Of a stretch of 63,342 nucleotides of DNA, positions 1 to 10,587 are shown piece by piece; position 1 is the stretch's first letter, and every line of letters starts with the position of its first letter. The notes under the pieces are model-generated. The model did not search any database. It worked only from the letters and a program-made list of their open reading frames with translations, and was not told the origin of the DNA. This DNA comes from Evernia prunastri. Lineage: Eukaryota > Ascomycota > Lecanoromycetes > Lecanorales > Parmeliaceae. The stretch is taken from contig NKYR01000159.1 of assembly GCA_003184365.1 (NCBI GenBank), forward strand, positions 1 through 63,342, given 5' to 3'. The translations under genes were made by a program, and so were the position numbers.

Positions 1-60
1 TATCTAGTTGTCTTATTCAATTTACCCCCATTAGACTTGACTCTGGGCACGGTTCTGACA
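1..60 (+). repeat. Right end of an LTR (truncated by window edge)
   Basis: These 60 bases match the last 60 bases of both LTRs at 9715-9939 and 10569-10793, ending in the same TTCTGACA. Another copy of the element, or a solo LTR, must therefore lie just left of the window. No target duplication can be tested from here. Confidence 0.93.
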
Positions 61-900
61 GTACAGTACTTATACAGCTTATTTTCGAGCAAATACTTTT
101 GTAAGCGTGCCATTGAAACGGCCAGTTTGACTATACTTTGATAGTCGACTTGGTGATGAAGATTAAATCGATATAGAATAGGCGGTCGCGAGGCTATTTG
201 CGAAGTCTCTTCCGAAGTGCTCTCCGTTGACTAAGTAGACGGCTGTTTCTAAAATACAGCTGTTAATGCTTCTGTGCGTTTGATAAGTCTCGCTAATTTT
301 TTGATCTTGTGTGACATAAAAGCTGCACCGGCGGCGGAGGTAGCTACGCCGTGAATGTAGTTGGAAATCCGTTGCATAATCTTCTCATCACGATACTCGT
401 CTTGATATTCCTAGAGACGATTGTTGAAGATATGCTCTTCGAGAAAAGAATGACGTTTGAAGAAGCCTACTTTCAGTATAGCTTCGAAGAATCAATATTC
501 TGATGAGGTAGAAGTAGCCGTCTAATGTTCTATAAAATCTTGTCGCGATAAATACTGGTGATCACAAGATATGTGGTCAAAAAGAAGAAGATGGTGCAGA
601 ATTAGCAAGGCGCGTCTCGAACTCGTTTCTATTTATGAAACTGTCGGGTAAGTGAGTGCTTCTGAGGTACTATTCTGAGTGATCAAATGAGCGAGATAAG
701 TTCAAAGAATGTTAACTTGATAATTGACAAAGTATCTTAGTATAGGGATATAGAAAAACAATTCGATGAAATTAGCTGTGAGGCTAGATAGCTACTCTTT
801 CGAGCGATAATCAATAGCGATTTCTTTTATTACAATTACAATCAAGATATATTAGAGAAACGAATTTCTAAAACGAAGATATAGTTGTAAGGGCCATGAG
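61..900 (-). pseudogene. Degenerate coding relic, probably RIP-damaged
   Basis: On the minus strand one frame runs from about 650 to 61 with protein-like composition (for example IMQRISNYIHGVATSA, KIKKLARLIKRTEALTA) but is broken by several TAG and TGA codons and no other stop type. TAG/TGA arise from CAG/CGA by C-to-T change, as expected for repeat-induced point mutation. The stretch 650-900 is AT-rich and shows nothing clear. I do not recognise the ancestral family; a transposon protein is likely given the adjacent LTR. The outer boundaries are approximate. Confidence 0.45.
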
Positions 901-1023
901 GTCTCTAGGCATGAGGCGGCCTGTCAGAAGTCCAGGAATCCAACATACATCTAGGCCAGATCCGGGAGACTATCCCTCTGGTGCAGCTGTGCGGCTATAG
1001 CAGTCGCATAGTAAGTTTGCTTG

Positions 1024-1281
1024 GCATGGGGGTGCACTCTCCCCTGCTAAATATGCTGCCTCTGAGGATTCCCACTTTGGTTCCTCAGGATTCAGTCTAT
1101 CTAGTAACCAATATACGAGTTGCTCAGTCACGCATGCCTAGACCCTGTTACNTGCATGGGGGTGCACTCTCCCCTGCTAAATATGCTGCCTCTGAGGATT
1201 CCCACTTTGGTTCCTCAGGATTCAGTCTATCTAGTAACCAATATACGAGTTGCTCAGTCACGCATGCCTAGACCCTGTTAC
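1024..1281. repeat. 128-bp direct duplication around an N
   Basis: Bases 1024-1151 recur as 1154-1281 with no difference that I can see, separated by two bases including an N at 1152. An exact repeat butting against an N suggests two contig ends placed side by side without being merged rather than a biological tandem repeat. The apparent ORFs across it are translations of the duplicated block and are not called as genes. Confidence 0.9.
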
Positions 1282-2304
1282 ATTTGTGCTTCAGTGAGAC
1301 TGAGGCTTAGGTCGTATAGTACAGTGTTTTCGCATCATTGTTTGATTGTGATAATTTTCCTTAGTAGACCAGCAGGCCTACGATATTCCATAGCATGGCA
1401 ATGTCGTGCGACGTGACTCGTGTCAGAGACACGGTGACCAGGAGATTCGTGGCTTGATGGCAGCTCTATAAATATGGGCTTCCCACCAATGTTGGGCTCT
1501 TCATTCCATTCCATCTCTTTCAGAGTCGTAGCATTCTTTTCCGTCCGCTCGTGTATAGCCTCATCTTACTCTAGGTTTAGCTGAACAAGCATGGAAATTG
1601 TCTTAGCACTGAAGGGTGTGCATATATCCTTTCGGATAGCTGGCGTCCGTGTTAAAGCCCGTAATAACACTTACACGATTTGAGCTGTTTTGGTGAATTA
1701 AGTCGGCGGTTTTTCATGTGCGACTTTCAGTGATGGAGATGGCGAGAAGGCACAGAGAGAGATAAAGGGGGGGGGGAATTAACCTATTTAGATTCGAACC
1801 ACAAAAAGAAATCAAATACGTTATTTTGAGGTAGGATCGGTGCAACGTGATCTTTTACTACTAACTCGATCTCAGTTCTTAAGATGTACATTCTTTCTTA
1901 ATTAGGTTCAGGGCTTCCTTTTACACGCAAACGTATCGAAATGTAATAATCTGTTAAAGAATAAGGTAACGGTTTAGAGAAATCGACCTACAGAGCGAAA
2001 CCTTTCTAACATATGTTTACTAAGGGATCCTCGACAAAATTCCATATCAAAGCAGATAAACCCTTCAGTCTTCCAATCAATGACTACGTCGAGGAAATAG
2101 GTCCTTGGGTAGAGGCGTGTCAGGGGGAATAGGTTTCGATAACGAAGGCATATTAGGAGATAAAGACTTAAACTTTGTCATTTCTTCGGATGGTTAAGGA
2201 AGAAGAAGGCATCTCAGAGTCATAAATCCGGATTTTGATTGTTCTTACAACTCATCGGCCCTAAGAGATACCACCATTCCCAGCCCGCTGACCCAATCTC
2301 TACC
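1282..2304. other. Gene-free stretch with a TATA-like box
   Basis: No convincing ORF. A TATAAATA box at 1467-1474 is followed by a pyrimidine-rich leader (TTCATTCCATTCCATC). The segment from TGTTAC at 1276 to AACA at 1587 has TG...CA ends and could be a different LTR, but I see no second copy in the window and no matching 5-bp flanks. A G run lies near 1768-1777. The rest is moderately AT-rich and presumably includes the 3' region of the minus-strand gene ending at 2305. Confidence 0.4.
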
Positions 2305-5131
2305 CTACTGCCCAGTAATCTTGCTCCACTCTTCGACCAGTTGTCTGTCTCTTGCCTCCCTCGCAAGCTGTAGTCTCAGGCGCTTTGCCCCAAGACTCTC
2401 AGGTTCTTTGGCTGCCGCAGCAGCTTCTTCCATTTGACGCCGGGATGCTGCCTCCTCCGCTTTCTTCTCCTGCGCTCGTTTGCGCTCAAGCTTGCGTTTC
2501 TGGGTTTTGTTCATTGCTTGCGAATTGGGGATTTTACCGGTCGGGGAAGCGTCGCGGACGCGGGACGTGGACCCTTCCGCAATGGCAGAATGATCCCGGG
2601 TATTCGGTGGACACCTAATAACCTCTTCGTCGTTGCTGACGTCGAAGCTACCGCCAATCTTACCACTAGAGTCCGAAGAGATTTTTAAGGAAACAGCGGT
2701 AGATGTACCCTTTGAGAATTCCGAGCAGAGGGTGCTCGTGCCCGAAACTTCTGCCTCAGCGGTAATCGCTCCCTCCACGGAGGCTCCAGCTTGGTCTGTC
2801 GCCTCATTTTGGTCCTGTTCCGATCGAAGGTTCTCAACCATGGTTGCTGGGTCCGGTATATCAGAGACACCAACTGTCTCGTCAGCCTCTGTCACACCAC
2901 CAAGGTCGGCCTCGACAATAGCATCCTTCAGCTCCCCAGCGTCTGCCTCCTTAACAACACTTGTCGCCTTATCAGCCTCTGCCTCCTCGTCTTGATCTGT
3001 TCTGCCATCTTCTTCAGTCTGGTTCCGATTGTGTTCAAGAATACCCCACAGGGTTGCTGGGCCCGCCGCATCGGAGAATTCAAAATCAGCAAAGACATTG
3101 TGTTCGCGGTCAACATCCACATCCTCAGCATCAGATTCTTCTCTAGTCTCGTTTCTATTGGGCTCTAGGATACCCCTCAGTGTTGCCGGTTCTGCCGCAT
3201 CGGTGAACTCAAAGTTGTAAAGTACATCGTGTTCGTGACCAATATCCATACGCTCAGCATCAGGATGTGTTGAGTCATCTTCTTTGATCTCCTTCCAATC
3301 GTGCTCTAGGATTCCCCATAGGGTCGCGGGGCCTGCCGCTTCGGAGAACTCGAAGTTGGAAGAGACATTGTGATTGCGGTCAATATCCATAATCTCGGCA
3401 TTGGCAGCATCGGGATCTGTTTTGCCATCTTCTTTAGTCTCCTGCTGACCCTGGTTTAAGATACCCCATAGGGTTGCTGGGCCTGCCGCATCGGAGAACT
3501 CGAAGTTAGACATGACATTGTGTTCGCGGTCGATATCCACACCCTTAGCATCAGGCTCTATTCTGTCATCTTCTTTAGCCTCGTCTCGATTGTGCTCTAG
3601 GATACCCCATAGGGTCGCTGGGCCTCCCGCATCGGAGAATTCAAAGTTGGAAATGAAGTTGTGTTGGCGGTCAATATCCACACCCTCAGCAAATTCGTGG
3701 GTTTGCATGATATCCACAGCGGGCTCTTGAATAGTAGCGTCTTCTTGGGCCCAGTCTTCTTTATGCTCCTCTTCCTTTTTCTCCAAATCGCCTTGCAGGG
3801 TGGTCTGTGGGGTGTCTTGGCTAGAGTCGTCCGCATCAAATTCAGCCTCGTGACCTTTGGCCTTCGTGATGGCTTCTGGAGCATCCAGTACCTCCCGAGT
3901 ATCTTCCTTCACAGAATTTTGGTGAGCTGTTGGAGGCAGTGGATCGAGAATCTCCCAAACTGAAGCCGGGTCCAAGCCGTACTTATCATTAAAGCTAAGG
4001 TCGTTTTCTTCTGGTACCGTCTCGGGGCGTTGGATTCCGGTTTGTGGTGGGCATTCTTGTTGGTTGCTAGGCGAAGTGTTAAGTGCGGATAGCCCATCCA
4101 AGCCTACAGATTCCAGGTGATTCTGGAATGACCCCTCCTTTTCCTGACACCCAATCGTCTCTCCTTCCAACTGGGTCAACCCCATTTGCGCGCCATGCTT
4201 CTCACGACTTAGCTCACGGGTGAGATCCTTCATCACTAGTCGTAGTACGTGATTCGTTAAAGTCAGGGCACATGCCTCGTTTTTTGCACGGTCGGCTGAT
4301 CTTGCAGTATTTTGGACTTGGACTTTGGCAGCTTTAAGCTCGGCGCTGAGAGCTTTGACTTGACCTATCAGGTTCTCTGCTTTCCGAACGACCTTTGCCT
4401 CCAATACTGTCTTCTTCCTCAAATGCATCAACAACTGTTTCTTCGTCTCCGCTTCAATTGCTGCCACCGGGTCAAGCTCGTACTTGCTGTCCGAATTGTG
4501 TTCGGTAGAATCTTTTAAAGAGAGAGGTGATACCTTCCGCGACTGAGGATTTATCAGCGTGCTGCTTGATGTTGCGCTCCCTGGAGAGCCGGGCGGAGAC
4601 CGCTTCGTCTCGAACAGAGACTGAAAGATGAGTTTTCCTTTCATCGACACCATCTTCTGCGGCGAAAGATCTGCTGCCGTCTCCGTGACACTGTATTTGG
4701 AATTTGGAGACTCCGGCTCCTGCTCAGTAACAGCAAACTTGCTTGGCTTCAAGTCTGCGATGGCTCCAGTGTCTTCACCTGTCGAGCTAGGAGAGTTCTG
4801 GGCATCTAGACTGCCGGTGATGACAGGATTCTGGTCTGCTTTCACGTCTTCAACAACACTTTTGGACTCCAGCTCCTGCACAGCAGCAACAGAAGAGTTA
4901 TCCTCAACCTACTAAGGTCAGTCACAACAATACTAGGGTTCAAGAGTCTCTTTCACTTACCTCTGGCTCCTCATACAGTATCTCGCGGAAATGTTCCAAC
5001 GCCTTGCAGAAATGGCGTAACTTCCGAGAATTTTCCTTGGCCACATCAATAGACTCTCTAGCTGGCAGCACCGAGGGCAGGCCTGATTGGCCGTTCATGT
5101 AACGGCAGGCAGTGGAGAAGAACGATGACAT
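2305..5131 (-). CDS. Unknown protein with five acidic ~45-residue repeats
   Basis: Two exons, 5131-4961 and 4908-2305, joined in phase 0 across a 52-bp intron (donor GTAAGT, acceptor TAG), giving 924 aa. The start is the ATG at 5131. The first exon has no domain I recognise. The middle carries five imperfect tandem repeats built on FEFSDAAGPATLWGIL followed by an acidic linker and D-x-DREHNV. Related short motifs (KYGLDPASVWEIL, KYELDPVAAIEA) lie upstream. A charged coiled-coil-like segment sits near residues 200-290. The C-terminal ~70 residues are Lys/Arg/Glu/Ala-rich and probably helical. No signal peptide or membrane segment is evident. The family is unknown to me. The repeats suggest a binding or scaffold role, which is inference only. 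Confidence 0.8.
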
Positions 5132-5924
5132 GATACCTGTGGGTACGGGTACAATTATGAAGTTGTTGGGCGATGGTGAACAGTAGAAGGAGAAGGGGGC
5201 AAAGAGAGAGGAAGAGAGAGAAAGCGGGATGTTGTCGACACTTGTTGACAGTGCTGAAGGGATACGTGCTGTTATGTGTAAGATGTTTCGCTTTGTAAGG
5301 TCTTTCTCGATCCCGAGAGCTGACTGAAGGATACAGAATATCGAGAAATGAGTCTGTCTGAGTCTGATGATGGTATAAGAAAGAAGAAGAGGAAAGAAAG
5401 CAAGAAGAGGAGGGTGATTATATACCCATCCTGGAATCACACTCCTGTGTCAACGGGCCTCGATGTTGACTTTGCTGGCTGCGTTCAGCCAACATGATTC
5501 GCCGAGAGATGCTATGTTGACAGTCGGTGTGTGTCTAAAGTCAGTGTGCTAACCTGTGATTGGCTAGTTGGCAGTGTGTCAACATGCAGGATCTTACCAT
5601 GTGCTGTGTCAACAGGTTACCACGAAGCCTGGAAGAAAGTGAATGGGTGCTTTGACGTGTTGATTTTCGACGCAAAGATCCTACTTCAGCAAGCCTCACG
5701 AATGATGGGCGGGGCATGGAAAGAAGGCGATCTGGGTATATTTGTATATATCAAAGCTGTTGTCCAAGGCAGGACTATTTCCTGAAGAACCGAAGTCTCA
5801 ATTTCAAGACATCTCTCAAGTACTTCCCTTTTACAAGGGTGCCATATCTTTCAGTGAATCAAACTTGCGGCGAGATGCCGAAATATTTCGTTTGAAGAGA
5901 GGGTGGCGATTCAGCTAATTGTCG
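5132..5924. other. Promoter region of the minus-strand gene and spacer
   Basis: This holds the presumed promoter and leader of the gene starting at 5131. The open frame upstream of that ATG lacks coding character. A short TGTTGACA/GTCAACA-type word recurs around 5235-5625 (at least five times, both orientations). No other gene is supported. Confidence 0.4.
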
Positions 5925-6551
5925 TTTCCATAGGCAGCAATCCCTTCCGTCATCTAAAATCAAGTCGGTTCAATCTTTTCAGTCTATACAATCTGGGAGA
6001 AGAAGCAGAGAAAGTTAAGCATCAGGGGATTTTAAGATTCCTTTATGAGCATTTTTACGGGAACAGATCTAAACGAGTCGATGATTTTTGAGTAGAATAC
6101 CTCGATCAAAGAAGCTTAGAGGGCAAGAACCCTCTTCCCTTATAGTATTTAATGGGTCTAGACGTTCTATATACTCTGGCATCCAGGGAGAAAGTAGAGA
6201 AAAAGTTAAGCAAAAAGGTCTTTTTAGATTTAGTTGAATGCATTTTTGCGGGAATAGATCTAAACGAACTATCGCTTTTTAGATAATTTCCCTTGATTAA
6301 AGAAGCTTAGAATACGAAATTCTCCTTCCCTTATAGTATATAAGGGCCTACGCGATCTATATAATCTGTAAATTAAGGGAGAAAATGTAAAAGATTCAAG
6401 CAAATAAGGGATTTTATACTCGTCTACGTACATTTTCAAGGATCTAAACCTAAACGAATCGACGATTTTCAAGCAAAAATTTTCATTGAAAGAAGCTTAA
6501 AAGGCAATAATCCCCTTTCACCGTAACAGCTACGGGTCTAAATAATCTATA
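5925..6551. repeat. Tandem repeat array, ~190-bp units (left part)
   Basis: Three diverged units plus the start of a fourth, each marked by GAAGCTTA at 6111, 6302 and 6492 (spacing 191 and 190 bp) and by shared blocks: CCTTCCCTTATAGTAT, a TCTATATAATCTG-like word, GGGAGAAA...GAAAAGTTAAGCA, and GATCTAAACGA. The fourth unit is interrupted at 6551 by an insertion and resumes at 7681. The units are AT-rich and non-coding; short ORFs in them are accidental. Confidence 0.75.
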
Positions 6552-7680
6552 TGTTGCATGCCATTGGTGGATTATCGTTATCCATGGATGATACGTTTAT
6601 CCATGGATGATTATGTTATTCATGGTAGTGTATCATACATCTCATGGGCAAAAATTCCACCACTACCACATGACATTCATGGACCATATATCTCATCCAT
6701 GGATATTGTGCTTGGACCTCCACAATTTGGTCTCTAGGCAAGTGCAGCGAGAGAATAAGACCACTCAGCAGAATTCTGCGACATCCAACCCCTCCACACC
6801 CTCAAATCGTAGGCCAGAAGAGGACCTTGCTGTCGATCCGGACTTGTTATCTCCTCGATTAAACAGACTTCGACTGAACCCCCCCCAAGAACTTGATGGT
6901 ACTCCCACAACCATACTTCGTCAACAAGTTCGAATCAATCAACAGCGTGCTAATGAGAGATCCAAACGACAATATGACAAGCAAAGACAGATCACCACCT
7001 ACGCAATTGATGACAAGGTCAGTGTTGCCGTGCCAGCACTGAATCGTGCCTCCACAGACGATAAACGGATCTTTAAAAGGATCATTGATGTCATAGAAGA
7101 GTATGACAGCTATCGAATACTCACCAAGCATGGCCTGTTGGATCGGAACTACCCCATTTCCGAGCTGAATCCTCTACCCAGTCACATTGATCTAGGTATT
7201 TCGAACTCACCACCAACAAATATAGTGACCCTTCATTATTGTGCTGCTCAGAAGAGTACCACAGAGAAGATGCCTGTTCACTGTGACTGTAGAGACCAAA
7301 AGACATGATGTTCTACACGACGATGTGCATGTGTCAAGGCAGACGTCAAATGCTCCATTGCCTGTCAAGGTGGAACGAATCAAAACAACATCTCAGACTA
7401 TCCAAATATTTCAACAATGACTATGAGAACTCAACGCGGTCATAGAGTACGAGATTAGAACAAGGACAAGGATAAGAGAAAGGGTAAGCGACAGCGACGA
7501 AACTCCACTGAAAGATGGGCTGCCAGCAAGGGCAATGACATGGCTGACAACGCCATGGTGGGGGGTGGTAAGAAGGGGCAGAAGAAGTAGTAGACTTAGT
7601 ATCATCCATGGATAGGTGTATCATTTATGGATGAGATATTCTATTCATGGGTAAAATTATTTCATGAATGAGATGCAACA
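6552..7680. mobile_element. Ginger-like DNA transposon remnant inserted in the array
   Basis: The insert begins TGTTGCAT (6552-6559) and ends ATGCAACA (7673-7680), an exact 8-bp terminal inverted repeat that continues imperfectly inward. TATA precedes it (6548-6551) and follows it (7681-7684), a candidate 4-bp target duplication. The flanks rejoin into one ~190-bp repeat unit, so the borders are visible from the host side. Both subterminal regions carry copies of a palindromic ATCCATGGAT-type motif. Inside is the tail of a GIN-type integrase gene. Known Ginger elements, as I recall, have TGTNR...YNACA ends, gypsy-like integrase and 4-bp duplications. At 1129 bp it lacks the catalytic core, so it is an internally deleted, non-autonomous copy. 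Confidence 0.6.
6726..7458 (+). pseudogene. C-terminal piece of a GIN-type integrase, stop-interrupted
   Basis: The frame reads ILRQQVRINQQRANERSKRQYDKQ, then a beta-rich module (DDKVSVAVP, then YRILTKHGLLDRNYPISELNPL), then a Cys-rich end. The Cys-rich end is cut by TGA at 7306-7308, but the same frame continues with CSTRRCACVKADVKCSIAC to a TAG at 7456-7458. This layout (helix, VKIP/DR-type module, then C-x-C...RRC-x-C...C) is that of KRBA2/GIN-like transposon integrases. The DDE catalytic core and HHCC zinc finger are absent. The stop is compatible with CGA-to-TGA change by RIP. The left boundary of homology is approximate. Confidence 0.6.
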
Positions 7681-7940
7681 TATATGTTCTATAAATTAGG
7701 AAAGAAAGTATAGAGAAAGTCAAGCACAGAGAAGGTCTTATATTCGTTTACGCATAGCTTTAAGGATATAAACCAACGGTTTTTAGCAAAAATGTGAATT
7801 AAAGACACTTTATAACATAAGATCGTGTTTACTTACCCTTAGAAAGTAGAGTTGCTGGGGAAAAGTTCGTGGCAATAGTAGTTCTTCTCTGGCAAATGCG
7901 CCTAAAATGTAAAATGATTCGGGAATCCCCCCTTTAAAAC
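7681..7940. repeat. Remainder of the fourth array unit, then spacer
   Basis: Bases 7681 to about 7830 continue the interrupted unit (TTCTATAAATTAGGAAAGAAAG, GAGAAAGTCAAGCA, then an AAGGATATAAACCAACG block). The rest is the presumed promoter of the F-box-like gene, with a CCCCCTTTAAAA stretch just before its ATG. Confidence 0.6.
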
Positions 7941-9252
7941 ATGCATAACACCGGCTATCCTTCCTTAACACTTAATCAATTAGCCGGCTCCGTTCCTTTA
8001 GTTCTTATCTCCGGTCGGGCAAGTAGCCCTTTCATTTTGTGCAACGGAAGTGCTCTTACCTTCACCATCACTCGTCCCTTCCTTGACTACAAGCCCATTT
8101 GTCTAACCCACGCGGGAATAATGACAGATAGATCAGTTATGAAACGGCCTGTGGTGCTCACTCTGGGCGACTTGGAGAGATATCCCACCTTGAACGACAG
8201 ATACGCTACGACCCTGCCCTTCAACGACAGCGCTGCCCCCTGCGAATGCAATTACTTGTCGATGAAATGGTTTCCAGTCTGTCAGAAGTGCAAGCCTTCT
8301 GTTCCGTTCTTTCGTAATAAAGCGATGTGCATCAAGAGAACCGAAGAGCGCTGGGAAGTGAGTAGCCCCTTCAGAGCCACAACTCTTGACCCTCTATCTC
8401 TGGATTTCTGTCACACGACTATAGTATGCACGCCCAACAAAGCATCGCTGACTGAGATATACGACATAGTGGTTCTCACTAGCCCGTGAGCTTGACGACA
8501 AACGCGGTCAACGACTGGGCACTCTCGGTTATCTCCCCTGGGAAATCCGTCAAAATATCATAAGCGCCTTACTCTGGGACAATGTGCAACAACGCAAGAT
8601 ATGGATTGAGATGCACAGCACCCTCTGGGGACATATGGACATGTTTCCATGGCCTTGTCCTGTCTGGTTCTACAACATACAGTTCGCGTCACCAAACTTG
8701 AAGGTTGAATTTGAATATAACAAGCTCACTGAGAGCAACTTCAAATTCCGGGATCCAGAGGCCGTAGGATCCTTCATCAATAGCCTGTCCCTTTATCAGC
8801 AGAGTCTGCTTCGATCGTTTACCTTTGAGATTTTCAAACCATCAAATGTGATCCCTGAAGCCGGCGACTGGATGGCTGTTTGTGATCGCCTACCACGTAA
8901 TCTTACTTCCCTTCATTTCGAATGTGATTATTGGCATGAGAGTGGTGGGAAGATGGACGAACAATGGATCATCTGCGATAGTGGACTTCCAGCGTTACAT
9001 CGTTCGTTTCGTCGTTCGACAACACTTGTAGAGATCATGGCAATGCGGGCTCGAAGGTGTGCGGCTAGAGTGAAGATCGGGTTGTGGGCTTGCAGTGAGG
9101 AATGGGTTGGGTGGAAGGCTCCGCTCCATGAAGAATTTTTGCTTTATGTGCTCGATAAGCCCGAGCCATGGAGCAAGAACTGGCTGGCCTCAATGGAAGA
9201 GGCCGTAAAGCTTGACTTGGAAGATGGGGGAGAAGCCAGTAGTGTCTCTTAA
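7941..9252 (+). CDS. F-box-like hypothetical protein, two exons
   Basis: Exon 1 (7941-8423) and exon 2 (8470-9252) join in phase 0 over a 46-bp intron with donor GTATGC, a GCTGAC branch motif and a TAG acceptor, giving 421 aa. The N-terminal part contains a small Cys cluster (CECNY, then VCQKCKP). Just after the junction comes LGYLPWEIRQNIISALLW, the start typical of fungal F-box-like proteins, which usually act as SCF ubiquitin-ligase adaptors. The C-terminal part is Trp-rich with no domain I can name. F-boxes usually lie at the N-terminus, so either the first exon belongs to another transcript or this is an unusual architecture. The intron is very short but well formed. Confidence 0.55.
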
Positions 9253-9714
9253 GTGATGAAGATGGAACGAGAATCATCGTATGAGGGTCGGGAGAATTGA
9301 CAAGACATAGCACGATAGTTAGAATGAAAGTAAAATAGATTGTGTTCGTTGCTGGAATAGAGGTAGTAAAAATGCGATACACTTTGAAATGTTTTGCCAC
9401 ACACGACGTGATGAATAGAAGGAAAGTAGAATAGAATACATCATAAACGAAATACATGAAACTCAGTATATAGTCTGGGATAAATTGCAAGAAAAATGTT
9501 ATGATTGGGAGATAAATAAGCAGAATTGAAAGTAGAAGGGTCGAGAGATTTCGAAATGAGACAGATACTATAGTGTAATGGTAAGGAACTGACAGGACTT
9601 AAGGGTAGCGAAGTTTCTACACCAATGGAGATAGTAAAAAGTCAAGGCACCAACTTCACAGATCTTAGGAAATAGGCGTCTCTGGATAACCAAGATCCGG
9701 GAAGTAAAGACAAC
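9253..9714. other. Spacer, no gene seen
   Basis: Presumed 3' region of the F-box-like gene followed by AT-rich sequence up to the LTR. The minus-strand ORF across 9065-9490 is an antisense shadow. Confidence 0.5.
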
Positions 9715-9939
9715 TGTTACGGACGTACCCTAGCTGTCAGGTACAAAGGGAGTGTTTATGGCTATGTGTCAGGCACATAGAGTATTTATTGGTCATTGAC
9801 ACATTCTCATTATCACATAGGCTAGCGGGGATTCTTCCTAGTATTTAAGCGCTCTTCTCCTGTGTACATATTCGCTCTTTATCTAGTTGTCTTATTCAAT
9901 TTACCCCCATTAGACTTGACTCTGGGCACGGTTCTGACA
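9715..9939 (+). repeat. 5' LTR (225 bp)
   Basis: TG...CA-ended LTR with a GTATTTAAGC TATA-like box near 9841. Its last 60 bases recur at window positions 1-60. It appears identical to the 3' LTR, implying a recent insertion or an assembly collapse. Confidence 0.92.
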
Positions 9940-10153
9940 CTACAACTAGATCATCCACCCTTCCGTTCGTACTGACAAGCGAACAGTAAAAGAAAATTGT
10001 CATCGGGACCGTTGTGAAGACGTTTCGACGTCAGATCATTGGGCATCCGGGTGTGGCCTACCTACGGGCAAAACGAACCATTCGTGGCTAGGACTTGTTG
10101 ACCACAAGGAAAACCCCTTACGAGGAGGTACTGCTGCATACGTGCAAGCACNG

Positions 10154-10587
10154 TCAGTCCCAAACTATTGACGCTCGCTCCTAGGGATCCGCTCCCGGGC
10201 CAGAAGAATCCTCCCGCAAAGCCAATCGAGACGCCTAAGGGTGACGAATGGGTTGTGGAGGATATCCTAGACTCTCGACGTCATTACAACCAATTGCAGT
10301 ACCAAGTCAAGTGGAAAGATGATGATGACACCCTGACTTGGTGGAATACTGACAATAATGAGTTTGAGGGGGCCCAGGACGTAGTCAATGACTATCACAG
10401 CAAATATCCGGAGAACCCTGGGCCTCACAACGCTATTGCCAAGTCAAAAAGGCCACGCCGTCTCCGAAATCTCCGTGACCTCGCCACTATCCTCATTCTT
10501 TCTGCACGCAGACGACTCGCAGGCCAATCTACAGCGCTGGGGCATCGCTTGCCTGAGGGGGGGGGGAGTGTTACGGACGTACCCTAG
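10154..10587 (+). pseudogene. Retroelement integrase C-terminus with chromodomain
   Basis: The frame after the N reads LPGQKNPPAKPIE, then EWVVEDILDSRRHYNQLQYQ, VKWKDDD, LTWW and a YHSKYPENPGPH end. This is the chromodomain at the C-terminus of chromovirus-type gypsy polyproteins, which guides integration to chromatin marks. The aromatic positions of the family (Trp, Tyr, Trp) are present. The frame stops at 10587, inside the 3' LTR. It is a fragment because the rest of Pol is absent. Confidence 0.85.

Noticed and set aside
981..1416. Two overlapping open frames around the N at 1152
   Set aside because: They are translations of the duplicated block with an unknown residue at the N and have no coding character.
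1276..1587. Possible second LTR family (TG...CA ends, central TATA box)
   Set aside because: No second copy in the window and no matching 5-bp flanks; kept only as a remark.
1780..1810. GATTCGAACC word as a possible tRNA T-loop on the minus strand
   Set aside because: The flanking bases cannot form the T stem and no acceptor or anticodon stem is present.
9065..9490. 141-aa minus-strand frame
   Set aside because: Mostly antisense to the F-box-like gene, no motif, hydrophobic low-complexity content.
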